DNA of 64,000 bases from CAMLIZ01 sp966212505 (GTDB lineage: Bacteria; Pseudomonadota; Gammaproteobacteria; Burkholderiales; Burkholderiaceae_C): assembly GCA_966212505.1 (NCBI GenBank), contig CBIHRS010000020.1, forward strand, positions 20,501 through 84,500, written 5' to 3'. The translations under genes and the position numbers were made by a program. A model generated the notes under the pieces. That model had not been told where the DNA came from and made no database searches. It was given only the letters and a program-made list of their open reading frames with translations. Positions 16,541 through 25,243 of this stretch are shown piece after piece (position 1 is the stretch's first letter; each line of letters starts with the position of its first letter).

Positions 16541-17242
16541 TCAGGGCGCGAGGTCGAACACCAGCACCTCGGCCGAACGGCCGCCGTCGAGCACGAGGCG
16601 GGATTCCTTCGCGAGCTGCGCCGCATCGCCGGCGCGAAGCAGTTCACCGTTGGCGCGCAGGCTGCCGCGCACCACGTGCACATAGGCCAGCCGCGCCGGG
16701 TCGAGCGCGAGCTCGGCACGCTCGTCGCCATCGAACAGGCCGGCGCGGATGGCGGCATCGGCATGCAGCCGCAGCGAGCCTTCGCGCCCGTCCGGCGAGG
16801 CCACCAGGCACAGCCGGCCGCGCTTTGTCGCTTCCTCGAAATGCTTCTGCTCATAGCCCGGCGCAATGCCCTCCTCGTCGGGCAGGATCCAGATCTGCAG
16901 GAAATGCGTGGTCTGGTCGGGCGCGTGGTTGAACTCGCTGTGGCGCACGCCGGTGCCGGCGCTCATGCGCTGCACGTCGCCCGGCACGATGGCGGTGCCG
17001 TTGCCCATGCTGTCCTTGTGGGCGAGCGCGCCTTCCAGCACGTAGCTGACGATCTCCATGTCGCGATGGCCGTGCGTGCCGAAGCCAGTGCCCGGCGCGA
17101 TGCGGTCCTCGTTGATCACACGCAGGTTGCCGAAGCCCATGCGCGACGGCGCGTAGTAGTCGGCGAACGAGAAGCTGTGGTACGACTTGAGCCAGCCATG
17201 ATCGGCAAAGCCCCGGTCTTCGGCGCGGTGGATGTGAAGCAT
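16541..17242 (-). CDS. Pirin-family bicupin protein
   Basis: 233 residues from the ATG at 17242, which has a strong AAGGAG ribosome binding site. Bicupin with metal ligands in GTHGHRDMEIVSYVLEG near residue 55 (two His) and VRHSEFNHA near residue 100 (His, then Glu in the usual spacing). YhhW-type pirins of this length can act as quercetin dioxygenases. Together with the quinone reductase next to it, a role in dealing with aromatic electrophiles is likely. Divergent from the LysR regulator. Confidence 0.92.
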   Translation of the reverse strand: MLHIHRAEDRGFADHGWLKSYHSFSFADYYAPSRMGFGNLRVINEDRIAPGTGFGTHGHRDMEIVSYVLEGALAHKDSMGNGTAIVPGDVQRMSAGTGVRHSEFNHAPDQTTHFLQIWILPDEEGIAPGYEQKHFEEATKRGRLCLVASPDGREGSLRLHADAAIRAGLFDGDERAELALDPARLAYVHVVRGSLRANGELLRAGDAAQLAKESRLVLDGGRSAEVLVFDLAP

Positions 17243-17300
17243 CGTGATCTCCTTGCCGATCCACTGTAGGCAAGCAGGCCACCCGGCATGGCGCGCCCGC

Positions 17301-17324
17301 TTGAAACGAGCATTCAAATAAGAT
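17301..17324. promoter_or_regulatory. Candidate LysR operator and -10 box in the pirin/LysR divergent region
   Basis: TTGAA and TTCAA form an interrupted palindrome with a 7-base spacer at 17301-17317, the type of site LysR proteins bind. It is followed at once by TAAGAT (17319-17324), a -10-like element ending 6 bases before the lysR ATG. Self-repression together with control of the pirin/reductase operon would fit. Confidence 0.42.
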
Positions 17325-17330
17325 GAAGCC

Positions 17331-18323
17331 ATGCCCGACCGCCACCATGCCCTCACGCCCGAAGCGCTCGCGATGATGGACACCATCGCTCGTACCGGCA
17401 GCTTCGCCGCCGCCGCGCGCGAGCTCGGCAAGGTGCCCTCGGCGCTGACCTACAGCGTGCGCCAGCTCGAGGATGCACTCGACGTGCTGCTGTTCGACCG
17501 GCGCTCGCGCCAGGCCCAGCTCACCGCGGCCGGCGAAGAGTTGCTCAACGAGGGCCGGCGCCTGCTGGCCGAGATGGAAGCGGTGGCCAACCGCGTCAAG
17601 CGCGTGTCCACCGGCTGGGAGACGCAGCTGACCATCGCCTACGACGGCGCGCTGTCGCGGCTGACGATGTTCGAGCTGTGCGAAGCCTTCTTCGCGCTGC
17701 GGCCCGAAGGCCACGAGAACGGCCCCGGCACGCGGCTGCGCCTGCGCACCGAGATCATGACCGGCGTGTGGGATGCACTGCTGTCGGGCCATGCCGACCT
17801 CGCGATCGGCGCGTTCACCGATGTGCAGGTGCCGGCCGGCTTCGAGGCGCGCCCGCTCGGCGAGGTCGACTTCGTGTTCGCCGTGGCGCCGCATCATCCG
17901 CTGGCCTCGCATGAAGGCCCGATCACCGACACCGAGCTGCTGAAGCACCGGGCGGTGGCGGTGGCCGACAGCACCCAGCGCCTCTCGCCGCGCACCGTGA
18001 ACCTGCTCCCGGGACAGGACGTGTTCACCGTCGGCAGCGTGCAGGCCAAGATCGAGGCGCAGGTGCGTTGCCTGGGCTGCGGCTTCGTGCCGGAGCCGGT
18101 GGCGCGCGAGCACATCCGGGCCGGCCGGCTGGTGGTCAAAGACATCGCCCGGCCGCGGCTGCAGGCCCGGATGGCCTATGCCTGGCGCGCATCGGCCGCG
18201 CCTCAGCCGCGCAAGGCGCCGCAAGGCCTGGCGCTGCAGTGGTGGCTGCAGCAGCTGGAAAGCCCGGCCACGCAGCGCGCGCTGCTGGAGCATCACAGCG
18301 GCCTGCCGGCGGCGATCGATTGA
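17331..18323 (+). CDS. LysR-family regulator (YhaJ-like), divergent from pirin and quinone reductase
   Basis: 330 residues. Winged helix-turn-helix at about 8-68 (LAMMDTIARTGSFAAAAREL, then SALTYSVRQLEDALDVLLFDR) and a two-lobed effector domain. The YSVRQLE recognition pattern and the divergent pirin/WrbA-like pair resemble the YhaJ/YafC subgroup, which senses quinone- or nitroaromatic-type compounds. The effector domain has a Cys pair (VRCLGCGF near residue 245). Its TGA overlaps the ATG of gluQ by one base. Confidence 0.9.
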   Translation: MPDRHHALTPEALAMMDTIARTGSFAAAARELGKVPSALTYSVRQLEDALDVLLFDRRSRQAQLTAAGEELLNEGRRLLAEMEAVANRVKRVSTGWETQLTIAYDGALSRLTMFELCEAFFALRPEGHENGPGTRLRLRTEIMTGVWDALLSGHADLAIGAFTDVQVPAGFEARPLGEVDFVFAVAPHHPLASHEGPITDTELLKHRAVAVADSTQRLSPRTVNLLPGQDVFTVGSVQAKIEAQVRCLGCGFVPEPVAREHIRAGRLVVKDIARPRLQARMAYAWRASAAPQPRKAPQGLALQWWLQQLESPATQRALLEHHSGLPAAID

Positions 18324-19213
18324 TGAATCACCGGCCCACCGGGCGCTTCGCGCCCTCGCCCACCGGTCCGCTGCACCGGGGCTCGCTGGTCGCCGCGCTG
18401 GCGAGCTGGCTCGACGCGCGCGCCCAAGGCGGCCGCTGGCTGGTGCGCATCGAGGACGTCGACACGCCGCGCTGCGTGCCCGGTGCCGACCACGAGATCC
18501 TGCGCCAGCTCGAGGTGCTGGGCCTGCAGCCCGATGAGCCGCCGGTGTGGCAATCGGCTCGCAGCGCCCTCTACGAGCGAGCCCTCGCACAACTGCAGGC
18601 CCAGGGCGATGCCTATGGCTGCGCCTGCACCCGCAAGGAGATCGAGCTGGCGCTGCTGGCCGCAGGCCATCCGCACGAACGGCACCATGAGCTGGTGTAC
18701 CCCGGCACCTGCCGCGACGGTCTGAATGGAAAGCCGGCGCGCGCATGGCGCGTGCGCTGCGGCGACGAAGCCCATCCGGTCGTCATCGACTGGCACGACC
18801 GTCGGCTCGGCCAGCAGCGGCAGGACGTGACGCACGAGGTCGGCGATTTCGTCATCCGCCGCGCCGACGGCCTCTGGGCCTACCAGCTCGCGGTGGTGGT
18901 CGACGATGCCGAGCAGCACGTCACCCACGTCGTGCGCGGCGAGGACCTGGCCGACAACACCGCACGCCAGATCCACCTGCAGCACCGGCTCGGCCTGCCG
19001 ACGCCGAGCTACCTGCACACGCCGCTGGTACTCGACGAGCGCGGCGACAAGCTCTCGAAGCAGCATGGCGCGCCGCCGCTCGATCTTGCCGACCCGCTGG
19101 CGGCGCTGCGCGAGGCGGCCATCGTGCTGTCGCTGCCCGACCTGCCCGCCGCGAGCCTCCCCGACTGGCTGGCACAGGCCGTCACAGCTTGGGCAAAGCG
19201 ATGGGTGGCATGA
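18323..19213 (+). CDS. gluQ: Glutamyl-Q tRNA(Asp) synthetase
   Basis: 296 residues, the short length typical of this tRNA-synthetase paralogue that lacks the anticodon-binding domain. FAPSPTGPLHRGSLVAA replaces HIGH at the N-terminus, and GDKLSKQHGAPP near residue 230 is the KMSKS counterpart. Zinc ligands are in YGCACTRKE and YPGTCRD near residues 97-130. The enzyme attaches glutamate to queuosine at the wobble base of tRNA-Asp. The one-base overlap with the preceding LysR gene suggests co-translation but not shared function. Confidence 0.94.
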   Translation: MNHRPTGRFAPSPTGPLHRGSLVAALASWLDARAQGGRWLVRIEDVDTPRCVPGADHEILRQLEVLGLQPDEPPVWQSARSALYERALAQLQAQGDAYGCACTRKEIELALLAAGHPHERHHELVYPGTCRDGLNGKPARAWRVRCGDEAHPVVIDWHDRRLGQQRQDVTHEVGDFVIRRADGLWAYQLAVVVDDAEQHVTHVVRGEDLADNTARQIHLQHRLGLPTPSYLHTPLVLDERGDKLSKQHGAPPLDLADPLAALREAAIVLSLPDLPAASLPDWLAQAVTAWAKRWVA

Positions 19214-19250
19214 TGCGCGGCTTCTCTCTACCCAGAACAGGAGCGCACGC

Positions 19251-19610
19251 ATGACCACCACCACGCCCTCGGGCCTGCAATACGAAGACACCACCGTCGG
19301 CCAGGGCGCCGAGGCCAAGGCCGGCCGCGACGTGCGCGTGCACTACACCGGCTGGCTGCACGATGCCGCAGCGCCCAATCAGCGCGGCCGCAAGTTCGAT
19401 TCGAGCAAGGATCGCAACGACCCCTTCGAGTTCTCGCTCGGCGCCGGCATGGTGATCAAGGGCTGGGACGAAGGCGTGCAGGGCATGAAGGTCGGCGGCA
19501 CCCGCGTGCTGACGATTCCGCCGCAGCTGGGCTACGGCGCACGCGGCGCCGGCGGCGTGATCCCGCCGAATGCGACGCTCGTGTTCGAAGTGGAGCTGCT
19601 GCAGGCCTGA
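19251..19610 (+). CDS. FKBP-type peptidyl-prolyl cis-trans isomerase
   Basis: 119 residues, a single FKBP domain with no signal peptide, so cytoplasmic. Key segments are VRVHYTGWLHD near residue 30, GRKFDSS, GMVIKGWDEGVQGMKVGG near residue 70, and GYGARGAGGVIPPNATLVF; the aromatic pocket residues Tyr, Phe, Trp and the IPP loop are in place. It speeds proline isomerisation during folding. A ribosome binding site (CAGGAG) precedes the ATG at 19251. A strong hairpin follows the stop. Confidence 0.95.
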   Translation: MTTTTPSGLQYEDTTVGQGAEAKAGRDVRVHYTGWLHDAAAPNQRGRKFDSSKDRNDPFEFSLGAGMVIKGWDEGVQGMKVGGTRVLTIPPQLGYGARGAGGVIPPNATLVFEVELLQA

Positions 19611-19631
19611 TCGGCGTCGCTTCGCCAAGAA

Positions 19632-19659
19632 AAAAGGGCCTGCGACTGCAGGCCCTTTT
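19632..19659. terminator. Bidirectional Rho-independent terminator between FKBP and rhlE-like genes
   Basis: Perfect 12-base arms AAAAGGGCCTGC (19632-19643) and GCAGGCCCTTTT (19648-19659) around a GACT loop. The GC stem is flanked by A and T runs, so it can end transcription from both convergent genes. Confidence 0.88.
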
Positions 19660-19678
19660 CATTGGCTGAACGGGAGGC

Positions 19679-21250
19679 TCAGCGACCGAAGCCGCCCTGG
19701 CGCGGACGCTGCGGCTTACCGAAACCGCCGCCACTCTTGCGCGGGCCGTTGTTGGCCTTGCGCTCGAACGGTGCGCGGTCATGGCGCGGCGCGAACCCCT
19801 CGCCGCTGCGGGGCGCAAAGCCCTCGCGGCGACGCTCGCCGAAGCCGCCGCCCTCCTGCGGGCGATGGCCCTGGCCGAAGCCTTCACCCTGGCGAGGCGC
19901 GAAGCCTTCCTTGTGGCGCGGCGCGAAACCGTCGTCGCGACGCGGCGGGAAGCCATCGTGGCGCGGCGCAAAGCTCTTGCCACCATGCGCGGGCTTGCCG
20001 CCGCGGTAGCCCGGCTTGCCGCCGAACGACTTGCCGTTGCCGCCACGGCCCTGCGGCGGGCCGGCGAAGATGCGCGGCTCGGGCTGCTTGGGCTCCAGGC
20101 CGGTGACCTGCGCCACCGGGATCTGCTGCGTGGTGAACTGCTGGATGCGCTTGATCATCAGCAGGTCGCGGCGCTCGGCCAGCGTCACCGCCAGGCCCGA
20201 GCGGCCGGCGCGGCCGGTGCGGCCGATGCGGTGCACGTAGTCCTCGGCCTTCATCGGCAGGCCGTAGTTGATCACGTGGCTGATGGTCGGCACGTCGATG
20301 CCGCGGGCGGCCACGTCGGTGGCCACCAGCACGCGCAGCTGCTTCATGCGCAGGCCCTGCAGCACGCGGTTGCGGCGGCCCTGCGGCATGCCGCCGTGCA
20401 GCGAGGCCACGGCATGGCCCATGTCGGCCAGGCGGTCGGCCAGCCAGTCGGCATCGCGCTGGGTGCTGGTGAACACCACCGCCTGCTCCATGTCCTTCTC
20501 GGTCAGCAGGTGGTCAAGCAGCGCATCCTTGTGGCGGGCGTCGTCGGCCCAGTGCAGGCGCTGCTCGATGTTCTCGTGCGTGTCGGTATGGGATGCGACG
20601 GCGATGGTCTTCGCGGTGTCCTTCAGCAGCTCCTCGGCAAGGCGGCCGACATGGCCGGCGAAGGTGGCGCTGTACATCACGGTCTGGCGCGCTTGCGGCG
20701 TCTGTTCGGCGATGTGGTGGATGTCTTCGATGAAGCCCATGTCCAGCATGCGGTCGGCCTCGTCGAGCACCAGCATCTCGATGTTGTCGAGCACGGCCTT
20801 GCCGCTGCCGAGGTGGTCGATCAGGCGACCGGGCGTGGCGATCAGCACGTCGAGCGGGCCGCGCAGCGCCTTCAGTTGCGCGCCGTAGGGCACGCCGCCG
20901 ACGACGGTGGCCACGCGCAGGCCCTGCACATGGCGGCCGTAGGTCATCGTGGCCTTGGCCACCTGCAGCGCCAGTTCACGGGTGGGCGTCAGCACCAGCA
21001 CGCGCGGGCCGTGCACCACGCCCTTCTCGCGGCGCTTGCTGTTGTCGCCGCGGGCGGCGAGCACGCGGTGCAGTGCCGGCAGCACGAACGAGGCGGTCTT
21101 GCCGCTGCCGGTGGACGAGGACACGCGCAGGTCGTGGCCCTCGAGCGCCGGCGGAATGGCCTGCGACTGCACTTCGGTGGCGTTCTCGTAGCCGGCATCG
21201 GCAACGGCGCGCACCAGCGCGGGATTCAGGCCCAGTGATTCGAAACTCAT
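19679..21250 (-). CDS. DEAD-box RNA helicase, RhlE-like, with a repetitive C-terminal tail
   Basis: 523 residues from MSFESLGLN at 21250. Helicase motifs in order: Q motif, SSSTGSGKTASF (I), PTRELALQ (Ia), ATPGRLID (Ib), DEAD in VLDEADRMLDMGF (II), SAT (III), VFTSTQRDADWLA (IV), ATDVAARGID (V), HRIGRTGRAGRSG (VI). From about residue 395 to the end the protein is low-complexity: GFAPRH/GFAPRQ/GFPPRR units, Gly-rich and strongly basic, ending QRPRQGGFGR. Such tails bind RNA and can drive condensation. The enzyme probably remodels ribosome or mRNA structure. The transcript seems to have a leader of about 260 bases. Confidence 0.94.
   Translation of the reverse strand: MSFESLGLNPALVRAVADAGYENATEVQSQAIPPALEGHDLRVSSSTGSGKTASFVLPALHRVLAARGDNSKRREKGVVHGPRVLVLTPTRELALQVAKATMTYGRHVQGLRVATVVGGVPYGAQLKALRGPLDVLIATPGRLIDHLGSGKAVLDNIEMLVLDEADRMLDMGFIEDIHHIAEQTPQARQTVMYSATFAGHVGRLAEELLKDTAKTIAVASHTDTHENIEQRLHWADDARHKDALLDHLLTEKDMEQAVVFTSTQRDADWLADRLADMGHAVASLHGGMPQGRRNRVLQGLRMKQLRVLVATDVAARGIDVPTISHVINYGLPMKAEDYVHRIGRTGRAGRSGLAVTLAERRDLLMIKRIQQFTTQQIPVAQVTGLEPKQPEPRIFAGPPQGRGGNGKSFGGKPGYRGGKPAHGGKSFAPRHDGFPPRRDDGFAPRHKEGFAPRQGEGFGQGHRPQEGGGFGERRREGFAPRSGEGFAPRHDRAPFERKANNGPRKSGGGFGKPQRPRQGGFGR
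19780..20010 (-). repeat. Degenerate in-gene repeat encoding GFAPR(H/Q)xEG units
   Basis: The 3' part of the helicase gene repeats a roughly 24-27-base unit coding for GFAPRHxEG and variants (FAPRHDGFPPRRDD, GFAPRHKEGFAPRQGEG, GFAPRSGEGFAPRHDR). Copies differ at several bases, so they are old or diverged, but the array could still change length by slippage. Confidence 0.75.
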
Positions 21251-21745
21251 GACTCTCTTCTCTCGAACAAGGCGGGGCCGGCACGCCGAAGGCACGCCAT
21301 ATGGCACCCGCAGGCGAACACAACAGGTTCACCAGGGTGAAGTCGCTTTGAAAGGAATGCGCTGTCCCGTGCGCAGCACGGGGGTGGAACGGTCCTCGCG
21401 ACGGCATCGCCGCCAACCGGTTCCACAGGGGAATTCGAGACAAGCCGCGCGGCAGGATCCGCGGGAAGCATCGAAGAGGTCAGAGGGGATGAACGAACCG
21501 GCTTTGAAAGCCAGCCCGCGATTGTAGCCCGGATCCCGGAAAAACCCTAATCGGCGCTGGACGCGCTACACTGCGCGCCCGGTCGGCAGTTCACCCAGGC
21601 GTTGCCGCGCGGCCAGTCCGCGAGCTAAACCTGCCTTCATACCCACCATCGAAGTTCACGTTGATGCGTGCGCCTTCGCTGGAAGACGGCAACCCCCAGC
21701 GCCCTCTCACCGAGGAGCCAGGCCCACGCGAGACGGAGATCTTCG
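21251..21745. other. Intergenic region: structured helicase leader and divergent promoters
   Basis: About 495 bases without a convincing gene. On the minus strand TACAAT (21521-21526) with TTAGGG 18 bases upstream (21545-21550) is a plausible helicase promoter, leaving a leader of about 264 bases. The leader can form CCCGTGC-GCA-GCACGGG (21366-21382) and a longer stem between GTGGAAC (21384-21390) and GTTCCAC (21420-21426). On the plus strand TACACT at 21567-21572 may serve the DUF2087 gene. Long structured leaders are known for cold-induced RNA helicases, but regulation here is inference. Confidence 0.5.
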
Positions 21746-22396
21746 ATGACTCGTGAATCGGTGCCGTTCATCGCACCCGACCTGTCCCAGTTCGCCCGCG
21801 CGCTCGGACGCTCGCTGCAGGAGCGTCATGCCCTGCGTGCCGAGCCGCCCGGCCATGTGGAACTGCTCAACATGCTGGCCCGCGCCGCCGGCCATCGCAA
21901 CCTGCAGAGCCTGCGCGCGGCAGCGCTGCGCCCGCTGCCCAAGCCGGCACCATCGCCCGGCGACGCCGCTCCCGCGCTGCCGCTCACACCGAACGCCCGC
22001 AAGGCGCTGACGCAGTTCGATGCCCAGGGGCGCCTCGCTCGCTGGCCGCACAAGTTCTCGGTGCAGCGGCTGGCGATGTGGATCCTGTGGACGCATTTCG
22101 ATAGCCGACGCGTCTACACCGAGCGCGAGGTCAACGAGATCCTGAAGGCGTGGCACACCTACGGCGACCACGTGACGCTGCGGCGCGAGCTGATCAACCA
22201 CAAGCTACTGACGCGCAAGAGCGACTGCTCGGAGTACCGCAAGCTGCCGGTGCGGCCCGACGACGAGGCGCGCTGGCTGCTGCACGCCTGGCGGCATGCC
22301 ACGGTGGCCGCCCGGCGCGAACGCCCGCGCGCGCCGACACCCGCGGCCGACGCCGCCCGTGCACGCCGCGCCGAGCTGCAGGGCGATCAGGCCTGA
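21746..22396 (+). CDS. DUF2087 protein
   Basis: 216 residues from the ATG at 21746, which has a CGGAGA ribosome binding site; an earlier in-frame ATG at 21668 lacks one and adds an Arg-rich stretch. The N-terminal half (SQFARALGRSLQER, then HVELLNMLARAAGHRNLQSL) resembles the short helical domain often found before DUF2087. The C-terminal DUF2087 core has RLAMWILWTHF, YTEREVNEILK and HVTLRRELINH. Its winged-helix look suggests nucleic-acid binding, but no function is established. It converges on orn with a 10-base overlap. Confidence 0.85.
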   Translation: MTRESVPFIAPDLSQFARALGRSLQERHALRAEPPGHVELLNMLARAAGHRNLQSLRAAALRPLPKPAPSPGDAAPALPLTPNARKALTQFDAQGRLARWPHKFSVQRLAMWILWTHFDSRRVYTEREVNEILKAWHTYGDHVTLRRELINHKLLTRKSDCSEYRKLPVRPDDEARWLLHAWRHATVAARRERPRAPTPAADAARARRAELQGDQA

Positions 22397-22953
22397 AGGA
22401 AGTGCTGCCGGTAGTACAGCAGCTCGTCGATCGACTCGTGGATGTCGGCCAGCGCGGTGTGCGCCTGGGCCTTCGAGAAGCCGGCCAGCAGGTCGGGCTT
22501 CCAGCGCCGCGCCAGCTCCTTCAGCGTGCTGACGTCGAGGTTGCGGTAGTGGAAGAAGGCTTCCAGCTTGGGCATGTAGTTGGCCAGGAAGCGGCGGTCC
22601 TGGCAGATCGAGTTGCCGCACATCGGCGACTTTCCCTTGGGCACGAAGGTCTTCAGCCATTCGATGGTCGCCGCCTCGGCGGCGGCCTCGTCGATGGTGG
22701 AGGCCTTCACGCGGTCGATCAGGCCGCTCTTGCCGTGCGTGCCCTTGTTCCAGGCGTCCATACCGTCTAGCGTGGCGTCGGTCTGGTGGATCGCGAACAC
22801 CGGGCCCTCGACGCGCTTGGTCATCTGGGCATCCGTCACCACCACGGCGATCTCGATGATGCGGTCCTTCTCGGGGAACAGGCCGGTCATCTCGAGGTCG
22901 ATCCAGATCAGGTTTTGCTCGTGCAGCGGCAGCGAAGTGACGGTCTCGGCCAT
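22387..22953 (-). CDS. orn: Oligoribonuclease
   Basis: 188 residues from MAETVTSLPLHEQN at 22953, with an AAGGA ribosome binding site. DEDDh exonuclease motifs: WIDLEMTGLFPEKDRIIEIA (Exo I, near residue 18), GNSICQDRRFL (Exo II), and HTALADIHESIDEL (Exo III, with His and Asp). It degrades 2-5-base RNAs to monomers, including pGpG from cyclic di-GMP breakdown, and is usually essential. Its stop overlaps the convergent DUF2087 gene by 10 bases. Divergent from the M48 protease. Confidence 0.96.
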   Translation of the reverse strand: MAETVTSLPLHEQNLIWIDLEMTGLFPEKDRIIEIAVVVTDAQMTKRVEGPVFAIHQTDATLDGMDAWNKGTHGKSGLIDRVKASTIDEAAAEAATIEWLKTFVPKGKSPMCGNSICQDRRFLANYMPKLEAFFHYRNLDVSTLKELARRWKPDLLAGFSKAQAHTALADIHESIDELLYYRQHFLQA

Positions 22954-23042
22954 CGGAAAGTCCTTGCGTCTTGAAATGGGGGAATCGGCGGGCATTGTCG
23001 CAGGGCGGCCCCTGCAGGCCCGAGCCTTCTACACTCCCGCCC

Positions 23043-24335
23043 ATGCAAAACGCCTCGCAGTTGTCCTTGTTGTTCGCCGCCGCGCTCGTCGCCTCGCTGC
23101 TGGTGAAGCTCTGGCTGGCCACCCGGCAGATGCGCCACGTGGCGCAGCACCGGCACGAGGTGCCCGCGGCGTTCAAGGGCGTGGTGAGCCTGGAGGCACA
23201 CCAGAAGGCGGCCGACTACACGCTGGCGCGCGGCCGCTTCGGCCTGCTGTCGATGGCGTTCGAGACCGCGGTGCTGCTCGGCTGGACGCTGCTGGGCGGG
23301 CTGGATGCGCTGAACATCGCGATCCGCGATGCGGTGCTGCCGCCGGTGCCCGTGCGCTGGGCGGGCATGACGTACCAATTGGCGCTGCTGGCGGCGTTCG
23401 GCGTGATCTCGTCGCTGCTCGACCTGCCTTTCGAGCTCTACCGCATCTTCCGTCTGGAGGCGAAGTTCGGCTTCAACCGGATGACGTGGCGCCTGTACCT
23501 GAAGGACGCGCTGAAGATGACGGTCCTCACGATCGCCATCGGCCTGCCGTTGGCGGCGTTGATCCTGTGGGTCATGGCCAAGAGCGGCGGGCTGTGGTGG
23601 CTGTGGGCCTGGGGCGTGTGGACCGCGTTCCAGCTGCTGGCGATGCTGATCTACCCGATCTGGATCGCGCCGCTGTTCAACAAGTTCGAGCCGCTGAACG
23701 ACGCCACGCTGCAGACCCGCGTGCAATCGCTGATGCAGCGCTGCGGTTTCACCGCCAAGGGTTTCTTCGTGATGGACGGCAGCCTGCGTTCGGCTCACTC
23801 CAACGCGTATTTCACCGGCCTGGGCCGATCCAAGCGCGTGGTGTTCTACGACACGCTGCTGGCCTCGCTGACGCCCGAGGAAATGGAAGCCGTGCTCGCG
23901 CACGAGCTGGGTCACTTCAAGTACCGGCATGTGCTCAAGCGCATGCTCGGTCTGTTCGCGCTCAGCCTGCTGGCGCTCGCGCTGCTCGGCTGGCTGGCGG
24001 GCCAGAGCTGGTTCTACCTGGGCCTGGGCGTGCAGCCCAACGTGGGCTCTGCGCCCAACGATGCACTGGCCTTACTGCTGCTGATGCTGGCGGTGCCGGT
24101 GTTCGGCTTCTTCGTCGTGCCGCTGCTGGCCCAGTTCTCGCGTCGTGATGAATTCGAGGCCGACGCCTATGCCTGCGCGCAAGCCGACGGCCGCGACCTG
24201 AAGAATGCGCTGCTGAAGCTCTACGACGGCAACTCGTCGACGCTGACGCCCGATCCTCTCTACGTGCGCTTCTACTACTCGCATCCGCCGGCCTCCGAGC
24301 GCCTGGCCGCGATCGAAGCGAAGGCCACCGCTTGA
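23043..24335 (+). CDS. M48-family membrane metalloprotease (Ste24/CAAX-protease-like)
   Basis: 430 residues. Multiple membrane helices (about 6-22, 70-92, 105-125, 160-200, and two after the active site). Zinc motif HELGH near residue 287, with the third ligand in DEFEADAYA near residue 375. This is the layout of Ste24-type intramembrane-chamber zinc proteases; bacterial members probably take part in membrane-protein quality control. A -10-like TACACT at 23030-23035 ends 7 bases before the ATG. The rsgA TTG start overlaps its stop. Confidence 0.93.
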   Translation: MQNASQLSLLFAAALVASLLVKLWLATRQMRHVAQHRHEVPAAFKGVVSLEAHQKAADYTLARGRFGLLSMAFETAVLLGWTLLGGLDALNIAIRDAVLPPVPVRWAGMTYQLALLAAFGVISSLLDLPFELYRIFRLEAKFGFNRMTWRLYLKDALKMTVLTIAIGLPLAALILWVMAKSGGLWWLWAWGVWTAFQLLAMLIYPIWIAPLFNKFEPLNDATLQTRVQSLMQRCGFTAKGFFVMDGSLRSAHSNAYFTGLGRSKRVVFYDTLLASLTPEEMEAVLAHELGHFKYRHVLKRMLGLFALSLLALALLGWLAGQSWFYLGLGVQPNVGSAPNDALALLLLMLAVPVFGFFVVPLLAQFSRRDEFEADAYACAQADGRDLKNALLKLYDGNSSTLTPDPLYVRFYYSHPPASERLAAIEAKATA

Positions 24336-25237
24336 ACAAGCCCGTCGAACTCGACCTCGGCCTCGTGGTGACGGCGCATGGCCGCCATTTCATCGTCGAA
24401 TCACCCGACGGCCAGCGGCTGATCTGCCATCCGCGCGGCAAGAAGAGCGATTGCGTGGTCGGCGACCGGGTGCGCTGGCAGCCGGCCGGCGACGAGGGGG
24501 TCATCGAACACATCGAGCCGCGCCGCAACCTGCTGTTCCGGCAGGACGAATGGCGCACCAAGTCGTTCGCCGCCAATCTCGACCAGTTGATGGTGCTGGT
24601 CGCCGGCGAACCGATGTTCAGCGAAAGCCAGCTGAGCCGGGCGCTGATCGCCGCCGAGAGTGCCGGCATTCCCGCCGTCATCGTGCTGAACAAGATCGAC
24701 CTGCCCGCGGCCGACCTCGCGCGGGAGCGGCTCGCGCCCTATCGCACGATGGGCCAGGAGGTCATGGAGCTGTCGCTCAAGGGCGACCGCGACGGCGCGA
24801 TGGCGCTGCTCGCGCCCAGGCTGCAGGGCCGCACGACGCTGGTGCTGGGCCCCAGCGGCACCGGCAAGAGCACGCTGATCAACCGCATGGTGCCGAATGC
24901 AGCCGCCGAGGTCGGCGAGATCTCGCAGGCCCTCAACTCCGGCCGCCACACGACGACGACCACCCGCTGGTACTGGATCGACGAGGCCCGCACCAGCGCG
25001 CTGATCGACTCACCGGGTTTCCAGGAATTCGGCATGCGACACATCGAAGCCCAGCAACTGCCGATGTTGATGCCCGACCTGCGCGCCCACGTGGGCGACT
25101 GCCGCTTCTACAACTGCACCCACCGGCAGGAGCCGAACTGCGGCGTGCGTGCCGCGGTGGAACGCGGCGAGGTCAGCGCGTCGCGCTACCGGATCTACAA
25201 CGAGATCCTCGACGAGCTGACGCAGAAGCGCTGGTAG
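24332..25237 (+). CDS. rsgA: Ribosome small-subunit-dependent GTPase A
   Basis: 301 residues from a TTG at 24332 that overlaps the M48 stop. Circularly permuted GTPase: N-terminal OB fold, then NKIDLP (G4) near residue 119 before GPSGTGKST (G1) near residue 172, and DSPGF (G3) near residue 226. The C-terminal zinc finger is CRFYNCTHRQEPNC. RsgA matures the 30S subunit and hydrolyses GTP on it. Orn, the M48 protease and RsgA in one neighbourhood is a recurring betaproteobacterial arrangement. Confidence 0.96.
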   Translation: MNKPVELDLGLVVTAHGRHFIVESPDGQRLICHPRGKKSDCVVGDRVRWQPAGDEGVIEHIEPRRNLLFRQDEWRTKSFAANLDQLMVLVAGEPMFSESQLSRALIAAESAGIPAVIVLNKIDLPAADLARERLAPYRTMGQEVMELSLKGDRDGAMALLAPRLQGRTTLVLGPSGTGKSTLINRMVPNAAAEVGEISQALNSGRHTTTTTRWYWIDEARTSALIDSPGFQEFGMRHIEAQQLPMLMPDLRAHVGDCRFYNCTHRQEPNCGVRAAVERGEVSASRYRIYNEILDELTQKRW

Positions 25238-25243
25238 CGCCAG

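Noticed and set aside
21664..21756. A 30-codon frame (MRAPSLEDGN...) overlapping the start of the DUF2087 gene
   Set aside because: No ribosome binding site and no recognisable sequence. Its overlap with the DUF2087 ATG could be coupling, but short frames are expected by chance here.
22387..22396. orn and DUF2087 overlap as evidence of regulation
   Set aside because: Only 10 shared bases at the ends of convergent genes, which is ordinary in a compact genome.
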